The notes under the pieces are model-generated. The model saw nothing but the letters and a program-made list of their open reading frames with translations, made no database searches and had not been told where the DNA came from. This document shows positions 1-4,769 of a stretch of DNA of 5,937 bases, piece by piece. The translations under genes and the position numbers were made by a program. Origin of the DNA: Oscillospiraceae bacterium (GTDB lineage: Bacteria; Bacillota; Clostridia; Oscillospirales; Ruminococcaceae); contig JAISLG010000070.1 of assembly GCA_031260615.1 (NCBI GenBank), positions 1 to 5,937 of the forward strand, in the 5' to 3' direction. Position 1 is the stretch's first letter. The number at the start of each line of letters is the position of its first letter.

Positions 1-1
1 C

Positions 2-787
2 ACTGTAACCACCGCCTCAACGCGACCAATCTCGTCCGAAACAACATTGCAAACGTCCGAACCTCCGAAAACGTCTGATACAACCGACACGGCGGACACA
101 ACCGCACCCACGGACGTTACTGATACTTTCGACACACACGACAATTCCATTATCACGGACGAACCCCCGAAAACGCCTGACACAAGCGACACGGCAGACT
201 CAACCGACACAACGCAAGATACGGGTGACATTACCGAACCAACTGACGAACCGCCCGTAATTACAGACAACACAGGTAATACAGACGATACGGGTAATAC
301 AGACGATACGGGTAATACAGATGATACCACCCCGACGGTGACAACACGCACGTCACAGACGAACGCGACTATTACAACCGCAACTGGCGATATAACCGAT
401 ACCAATGATACAAATGATATAAATGATACTGTTACCACCACGCGCACAGTTCAAACACGCACTACGCGCGTTGTAACCACCCCGAACCCTGCTACTACAC
501 GGGTAACGGTGGTTACTACGCCGCCACCGCTTAACGCAACGGGATATATCGGCGACTTAAACTGGGACGGCTCAATAGATATACTTGATGCGGTTATACT
601 CCAACTCTATATCATAAACCCTGACCAAGACAGGTATGTTGTATTCAAAAACTGGGCGGTTTCCGACTATTCGGCGATTGCTGATTTGGTGTTGTTAAAG
701 CAATTCCTTGCCGGGTGGGAACTGACTGATTTGGACGGCAACCCATACTTCGGATACGATGACGAGCATAATATACCGCTTAACTGA
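2..787 (+). CDS. Dockerin-bearing secreted protein, C-terminal part (5' end outside window)
   Basis: The frame is open from the left edge, so the gene starts upstream; 261 residues are visible. A TTG at 47 could be read as a start but has no supporting context and lies inside the linker. Numbering from that TTG, residues 1-162 are a low-complexity Thr/Asp/Pro linker, and residues 163-246 are a C-terminal module. The first half of that module is a clear type I dockerin repeat: GDLNWDGSIDILD at 169-181 gives Asp170, Asn172, Asp174 and Asp181 at calcium-loop positions 1, 3, 5 and 12, followed by a helix. The second half (about 202-222) keeps the DLVLLKQFLAG helix but has Asn, Ala and Ser at loop positions 1, 3 and 5. 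Dockerins bind cohesins on scaffoldins and tether extracellular enzymes or adhesins to a cellulosome-like complex. The attached N-terminal domain is not visible, so enzyme activity cannot be stated. The family call is firm; the cargo is unknown. Confidence 0.85.
   Translation, partial: TVTTASTRPISSETTLQTSEPPKTSDTTDTADTTAPTDVTDTFDTHDNSIITDEPPKTPDTSDTADSTDTTQDTGDITEPTDEPPVITDNTGNTDDTGNTDDTGNTDDTTPTVTTRTSQTNATITTATGDITDTNDTNDINDTVTTTRTVQTRTTRVVTTPNPATTRVTVVTTPPPLNATGYIGDLNWDGSIDILDAVILQLYIINPDQDRYVVFKNWAVSDYSAIADLVLLKQFLAGWELTDLDGNPYFGYDDEHNIPLN
59..205 (+). repeat. Duplicated linker module, period 102 bp
   Basis: Two related segments of about 45 bp (59-103 and 161-205) encode EPPKTSDTTDTADTT and EPPKTPDTSDTADST. 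A shorter partial echo (DEPPVITD) follows at residues 67-74. The copies differ at several bases, so this is an old internal duplication rather than a fresh one. It lies in the Thr/Asp linker before the dockerin and probably reflects linker growth by duplication. Confidence 0.7.
275..328 (+). repeat. 18-bp tandem repeat, 3 copies, coding for GNTDDT
   Basis: The unit GGTAATACAGACGATACG occurs at 275-292 and 293-310 identically and at 311-328 with two substitutions (GAT for GAC, ACC for ACG). Each copy encodes Gly-Asn-Thr-Asp-Asp-Thr in frame with the dockerin protein. Near identity of copies suggests recent slippage or unequal recombination. Copy number can change without shifting the frame. 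Confidence 0.85.
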
Positions 788-791
788 CAAC

Positions 792-822
792 AACCCCTCC
801 CGTTATCATAACGGGAGGGGTT
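792..822 (+). terminator. Rho-independent terminator between convergent genes
   Basis: A perfect inverted repeat is centred on 807: AACCCCTCCCGTTAT pairs with ATAACGGGAGGGGTT. The stem is GC-rich with a small AT-rich loop. On the plus strand it starts 5 nt after the dockerin gene stop and is followed by TTTGGTTTTA, a reasonable U-rich tail. On the minus strand the hairpin lies about 20 nt past the citrate synthase stop and is followed by TTGTTGTCAG, a weaker tail. It probably terminates the dockerin gene and may also serve the convergent gyrA-to-gltA side. Confidence 0.85.
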
Positions 823-840
823 TGGTTTTATTGAATTGAA

Positions 841-2211
841 TTACAATTCTTTTCGTTCCTCAACGGGGGTATATGCGCGTTTCTTATGCACGTTCTTGTA
901 AGCGGGGCGTATTATCTTACTTCCCGTAACCATTTCTTCGATACGGTGCGCCGACCAACCCGCAATACGCGCGATTGCGAACAGTGGTGTGAACAATTCC
1001 TCTGGTATATCGAGCATTTGATACACAAAACCGCTGTAAAAGTCCACATTAGCGGATACGCCCTTGTATATATGCCGTTTCTCCCCGATAACTTGTGGGG
1101 CGAGTTTTTCGATTTTCATATACAACGCGAGTTCTTCTTCTTTGTTTTTCTCGACAGATAACTGCTCAACCCATTGCTTGAACAAATTCGCGCGAGGGTC
1201 GGAAAGAGAATACACCGCGTGTCCGATACCGTAGATTAACCCCGACTTATCGAATGCTTTCTTGTCGAGTATGTCGGACAGGTATTGTCTAATTTCCGTG
1301 TCGGAAGTCCAATCTTTAAGTTTCGCTTTTATGTCGTCAAACATATGCGCGACTTTGATATTCGCGCCGCCGTGACGCGGACCTTTAAGTGAGCCGAGCG
1401 CACCCGTCATTACCGAGTATGTGTCCGTACCCGACGAGGATATTACACGCGCCGCGAATGTGGAGTTGTTACCTCCCCCGTGGTCGGCGTGGAGTATTAG
1501 TGCGAGGTCGAGTACACGCGCTTCGAGTTTGGTGAATGAATTGTCGGGGCGCAGCATATGCAGTATATTTTCCGCCGTGGAAAATTCCGATTGCGGCATA
1601 TGGATATAGAGGCTATTCTCCTGTTGATAGTGCATATATGCTTGGTAGGAATGTACGGCGAGTTGCGGAAACAGTGATATAAGATACAGGCACTGTCGTA
1701 GCATATTCGCGTTGCTTATGTCGTCCGCGTTTTCGTCATAGTAATATAGTGTGATAACAGACCGCATAAGCGCGTTCATAATATCCTTGCCGGGAGCGTG
1801 TAGTATTACATTCCGCGTGAATGAGGGCGGATAGGAATTCCGCGCCAGCATAAGCATAGTTCGGAAGTCATCGAGTTGCGCCGCAGTCGGTAACTCCCCG
1901 AACAGGAGCAAATACACGGTTTCCTCGAACCCGAAACGGTTATCGCGGACAAACCCCGCGACTAAATCCTCAATATCGTACCCGTGGTAGTAGAGTTTCC
2001 CCTCACAGGGTACTGTTTCCTCGTCCACGATTGTGTATGCTTTGACTTCGGCAATATTCGTAAGCCCAGTCATAACGCCCTTGCCGCTTTTCTCGCGCAA
2101 GCCCCGTTTGATATGGTATTTGTCCCAATCATCGGGGTTCACAGACAGGTTATCCGCGCACCGCTTAGCAAGCCGAATTATCTCATCATTATAGTTTAGT
2201 TTCAAATTCAA
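841..2211 (-). CDS. gltA: Citrate synthase (Si type)
   Basis: Encodes 456 residues, near the length usual for clostridial citrate synthases. The enzyme condenses acetyl-CoA and oxaloacetate to citrate and CoA in the cytoplasm; in anaerobes this feeds 2-oxoglutarate and glutamate synthesis through a partial TCA route. Family landmarks are present in order: GKLYYHGYDIEDL at 71-83, HADHGGGNNST at 241-251 (His241/His244 region), GPRHGGAN at 277-284 with catalytic His280, GIGHAVY at 328-334 with His331, Arg340, and NVDFYSG at 388-394 with catalytic Asp390. All expected active-site residues are kept, so it should be active. The start is TTG at 2211, supported by GGAGGT 9 nt upstream. The gene is last in a probable greA, TPK-like, gltA transcript, 30 nt after the TPK-like stop. 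A 2-methylcitrate synthase activity cannot be excluded from sequence, but no prp genes are nearby. Confidence 0.95.
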   Translation of the reverse strand: MNLKLNYNDEIIRLAKRCADNLSVNPDDWDKYHIKRGLREKSGKGVMTGLTNIAEVKAYTIVDEETVPCEGKLYYHGYDIEDLVAGFVRDNRFGFEETVYLLLFGELPTAAQLDDFRTMLMLARNSYPPSFTRNVILHAPGKDIMNALMRSVITLYYYDENADDISNANMLRQCLYLISLFPQLAVHSYQAYMHYQQENSLYIHMPQSEFSTAENILHMLRPDNSFTKLEARVLDLALILHADHGGGNNSTFAARVISSSGTDTYSVMTGALGSLKGPRHGGANIKVAHMFDDIKAKLKDWTSDTEIRQYLSDILDKKAFDKSGLIYGIGHAVYSLSDPRANLFKQWVEQLSVEKNKEEELALYMKIEKLAPQVIGEKRHIYKGVSANVDFYSGFVYQMLDIPEELFTPLFAIARIAGWSAHRIEEMVTGSKIIRPAYKNVHKKRAYTPVEERKEL

Positions 2212-2220
2212 AATTATTTT

Positions 2221-2226
2221 ACCTCC
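2221..2226 (-). promoter_or_regulatory. Ribosome binding site fixing the TTG start of gltA
   Basis: On the minus strand GGAGGT is followed by 9 A/T-rich bases and then TTG AAT TTG AAA. There is no ATG or GTG at a suitable distance, so this near-perfect Shine-Dalgarno sequence decides the TTG start at 2211. Confidence 0.85.
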
Positions 2227-2241
2227 GTAATCCGTTTCAAT

Positions 2242-2982
2242 TCAAAAATCAACATCTCTCGGGTCAGTATATGAAAGCAAGACGATTCCTGATGTAACGG
2301 TGATATTAACTTGTTTCAGTTTAGTTTTATTGCGCGCGCCTTTTGGGAAGTTTGACGACAAGGTAATGTTGTCGCCGTCGTATTCCGAGCCTCTGACGGT
2401 TACTTTTGCAGTATTCGTCATTGCGAATATGGAAAAATACGACCCAACGGGCGGCGCGAATCGTATAGAATGGTATTTGCCCTTAGGCGGTATGGCGGCG
2501 AGTATTGTCGCGCCACCGCGTAACACACCGAAGTATTTTTGTTCCGCGATATATTTCAGCATTTGAATATTCGCGAACGTATGACCAAAGTCGCCTCCCA
2601 CACCCCCGTAAATTACAAGGGGTGACAAGTCATTTTGTAACACACCAATTATGTGCTTAGCCGCCGCAAAAGTATCCGTTTCGTCTTTATTTTCGGGAAG
2701 TATTACAGAGTAGTTTGAGTCGCCGATATTCTCTCGGAGAATTTCTTTGGTTTCGGGGCTCATATTCCCGTCGAGGTCGCCCACGAATACGGCGGCGGCG
2801 AAGTCGTTATCAAACAATACTTCAAGACCGCTGCCTGCGGCGACTACTACTTTTTTGCGGTCGGGTTTCATAATCTCGTCAAGTTCGGGGTAGTCGTGCA
2901 TCTCGTCAAGATACGCCCCGAAAATCCAGATTATTTCATTCGCCTCGTCAGCGAGGGTCGGTAACAATGCTAATAAATCCAT
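2242..2982 (-). CDS. Thiamine pyrophosphokinase-like protein (divergent)
   Basis: Encodes 246 residues, slightly longer than typical bacterial TPKs (about 210-220). The TPK family transfers pyrophosphate from ATP to thiamine to make thiamine diphosphate. Family-like blocks appear in order: GDLDG at 68-72 (usual GDFDS), PENKDETD at 96-103 (usual KDxTD), GGVGGDFGHTFANI at 126-139 (usual GGxGGRxDHTLANI), and a C-terminal beta domain from about 182 with LSSNF at 208-212 near the usual SN-containing substrate loop. The Asp residues of the first two blocks are kept, but the Arg and Asp of the RxDH block are Asp131 and Gly133, and the usual ADGG is AAGSG. It may be a true but diverged TPK or a relative with another substrate. 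The ATG at 2982 is 10 nt after the greA stop and an in-frame stop lies just upstream at 2998-3000, so the start is well bounded. No good Shine-Dalgarno is seen; translation is probably coupled to greA. Confidence 0.7.
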   Translation of the reverse strand: MDLLALLPTLADEANEIIWIFGAYLDEMHDYPELDEIMKPDRKKVVVAAGSGLEVLFDNDFAAAVFVGDLDGNMSPETKEILRENIGDSNYSVILPENKDETDTFAAAKHIIGVLQNDLSPLVIYGGVGGDFGHTFANIQMLKYIAEQKYFGVLRGGATILAAIPPKGKYHSIRFAPPVGSYFSIFAMTNTAKVTVRGSEYDGDNITLSSNFPKGARNKTKLKQVNITVTSGIVLLSYTDPRDVDF

Positions 2983-2992
2983 ATCACAGGGT

Positions 2993-3460
2993 TCATTTCA
3001 TTATTTTTCGGACGGTGTATTTCACCGTACCGCTCGGTGTTTCCACGTCGATTTCAGCATCTTCTTTTTGGTCGATAAGTGCGCGCCCGATAGGGCTTTC
3101 GTTGGATATTTTCCCCTCACGGACATTGACTTCCTTGGTGCTGACAATATAATATTCGATTTCTTTTTCCGTCTTGTGATTATAGACGAGAACGCGGTTC
3201 CCGATGGATACTTTATCGGTGTCGATTTCGTCGTCGTTGATTATCTCGGAGTTTGTAATCAACGCGTTGATACCTGTGAGTTCTTCGTTTAACTCCGCCT
3301 GTTTTTCCTTCGCCGCCGCATATTCTGCGTTCTCGGATAAGTCGCCGAAACCGCGTGCAATGCCGATTTCCTTCGCAACCGCCTTCAACTCGGTATTAAG
3401 TTTGTCCTGACGCCGTTTAAGTTCCTCGAAACCGCTTTTCGTAATACGATTTACTACCAT
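2993..3460 (-). CDS. greA: Transcription elongation factor GreA
   Basis: Encodes 155 residues, close to the usual 157-158. GreA enters the RNA polymerase secondary channel and stimulates cleavage of backtracked RNA, rescuing stalled complexes. The N-terminal coiled coil spans about residues 8-75, with the tip motif GFGDLSENAEY at 37-47 carrying acidic Asp40 and Glu43, which correspond to the catalytic pair Asp41/Glu44 of E. coli. The C-terminal FKBP-like domain follows, with the hallmark ISNESPIGRALI at 118-129 and the end motif VETPSGTVKYTV. Nothing key is missing. The ATG at 3460 is preceded by GGAG with 6 nt spacing. The gene follows the S41-like gene by 88 nt and leads the closely spaced TPK-like and gltA genes. 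Confidence 0.96.
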   Translation of the reverse strand: MVVNRITKSGFEELKRRQDKLNTELKAVAKEIGIARGFGDLSENAEYAAAKEKQAELNEELTGINALITNSEIINDDEIDTDKVSIGNRVLVYNHKTEKEIEYYIVSTKEVNVREGKISNESPIGRALIDQKEDAEIDVETPSGTVKYTVRKIMK

Positions 3461-3530
3461 AATTTTCTCCGTTTCTTAAAATATCTATTATCTATTTGAC
3501 CGCGGTTTAATAACACACGGCGATTGTTTA

Positions 3531-3560
3531 CTTATATGTTGCATAATTTTATGCGAACAA
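3531..3560 (-). promoter_or_regulatory. Possible promoter for greA operon
   Basis: On the minus strand TTGTTC (3560-3555) is separated by 18 nt from TATAAG (3536-3531). This is 3/6 and 5/6 matches to the sigma-A consensus, and it overlaps the end of the S41-like gene. A second A/T-rich candidate -10, GATAAT at 3492-3487, has no good -35. The 88-nt gap suggests that greA has its own promoter, but the match is weak. Confidence 0.25.
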
Positions 3561-4769
3561 CGAAAATGCCTTTTGCAACTGCGTATCCCCCGAAATGTCC
3601 GCGTCCTCCGCATATTTTGGTGGTGTGAAATCCGCCGCGTTTTCGATTATAAAGTCGGGAGCAAGCCCTGATGCGTTGAAATCCGTGTCGCCGCATTTTA
3701 CTTTTAATACGGGTATTCGCACAGCGGTACCGTCCGACAACAAATGTATGTCATACAACACACCCTTACCCGATGTCCGCGTCCCGATAATCTGCGCATC
3801 AAGGTATTGGTCGAGCCCTGCCGCGAGCAACTCCGCAAGCCCCGCCGTTTTCGTATCCACAAGCACTACGGTTTTTACAAGCGGATTTTCGGTGTTCGTT
3901 ACCGTAATATTTTTGTTCGACCCATCAGGTGAAATAGACACGAACACGGAATCGGGGGGGAATACACTTTCGGCAATCTGCGCAAACACTCCGAGTAACC
4001 GTACGGAACGCACACGCCGCATTGAATTATCCGTTACCAAACTGCCCAAACCGCGAAAGTCGAATATATATCCCTTGACGGCGGTGTCCGCATACCGTTT
4101 CATTACGGTTTTGAATTGTTCCCCCGTCTGTGCGTTAAGGTCGTTTATGCGGATAAACAGGCATTCATTGAGTACAGACGCACTTACGGTTGTCGGTGTA
4201 ATCGCGCTTTTTTCGAGCAATACTTTTTGTTCCTCCGCACCTTGCAGAAAGGTAACGGTTATTTTTTTGTTGTCGGTATTTGATACATATTCCGCTACGC
4301 TGTCCGCGCCGCTGATTAACACATCACGCGTGTCCACTTCGGTAACAATATCCCCTACGGACATACCCGCCATTTCGGCGGACGAACCACGGTAAATATC
4401 GGTTACTTTAAGGTAGCCGCCGCTGTCTTTGATTGCGGAAAAACCGAATCCGTCAAACGTACCTGCAAGGTATCTTTCGTTCTGCGCGTATTGACTCGCC
4501 GTGAGGTATTCACAGTCGCCCCCGAACGCTTTGAGAAACCCCGAATATGCTCCGTCCGAGTTAGCCTCAAACCCATAACCGCCGTAATAATTCGCCCTCA
4601 TATACGCGTCGACTTCATCGAATTTAGCATACACTGCATTCTTTTCCCCCGCCGGTGTAAGGGATTCATTAAACCAAGCAAGGGTAACGCGTGACGTAAC
4701 AATATGCGATATAGCAGCCGCAATCAATGCAATCGACACGGCTATCCCGAGCGGGATTTTTTTATTCAT
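3549..4769 (-). CDS. S41-family (CtpA-like) PDZ protein lacking the catalytic Ser, membrane-anchored
   Basis: With the ATG at 4769 the product is 406 residues, typical of CtpA-type proteases. An earlier in-frame ATG at 4874 is rejected because the added residues are only an out-of-frame reading of the gyrA repeat. Residues 1-4 are basic (MNKK) and 5-24 form a hydrophobic segment, so the protein is probably anchored with the rest outside. A PDZ-like domain spans about 105-187 (GFGFSA at 107, AEMAGMSVGDIV at 131-142). The S41 core follows to about 375, with GTRTSGKGVL at 329-338 carrying the family Lys (Lys335). Active CtpA/Prc enzymes have a nucleophile in SASASE exactly 25 residues before this Lys; here the segment reads TAGLAE with Gly310 at that place. 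The Asp 11 residues after the Ser is Gln321, and the DLRNNPGG segment is DFRGLGSL. It is therefore probably a pseudo-protease with a scaffold or binding role. Its start overlaps the gyrA stop by 8 nt, implying coupled translation. Confidence 0.82.
   Translation of the reverse strand: MNKKIPLGIAVSIALIAAAISHIVTSRVTLAWFNESLTPAGEKNAVYAKFDEVDAYMRANYYGGYGFEANSDGAYSGFLKAFGGDCEYLTASQYAQNERYLAGTFDGFGFSAIKDSGGYLKVTDIYRGSSAEMAGMSVGDIVTEVDTRDVLISGADSVAEYVSNTDNKKITVTFLQGAEEQKVLLEKSAITPTTVSASVLNECLFIRINDLNAQTGEQFKTVMKRYADTAVKGYIFDFRGLGSLVTDNSMRRVRSVRLLGVFAQIAESVFPPDSVFVSISPDGSNKNITVTNTENPLVKTVVLVDTKTAGLAELLAAGLDQYLDAQIIGTRTSGKGVLYDIHLLSDGTAVRIPVLKVKCGDTDFNASGLAPDFIIENAADFTPPKYAEDADISGDTQLQKAFSLFA
4762..4769 (-). 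other. gyrA stop / S41-like start overlap (ATGAATAA)
   Basis: The eight bases ATGAATAA hold the start of the S41-like gene (ATG, 4769-4767) and the TAA of gyrA (4764-4762). The downstream gene is in the +1 frame relative to gyrA. A partial Shine-Dalgarno, GGGGG at 4779-4775, lies 5 nt upstream of the ATG. This arrangement favours termination-reinitiation, making the S41-like protein dependent on gyrA translation. Confidence 0.85.

Noticed and set aside
275..328. Short direct repeats as a possible CRISPR array
   Set aside because: The units are contiguous 18-mers without spacers and are coding, in frame within a Thr/Asp linker.
3499..3506. Palindrome ACCGCGGT between the S41-like gene and greA
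   Set aside because: An 8-bp palindrome can arise by chance, and nothing else supports an operator there.
3541..3554. Inverted repeat GCATAA/TTATGC as a terminator after the S41-like gene
   Set aside because: The arms are only 6 bp, AT-rich, with almost no loop and no U-tract. It also overlaps the stop codon, so it is too weak to call.
3595..4395. 266-codon open frame on the plus strand opposite the S41-like gene
   Set aside because: It lies wholly antisense to a gene with clear PDZ and S41 homology, and its product has no recognisable domain. It is a by-product of codon bias.
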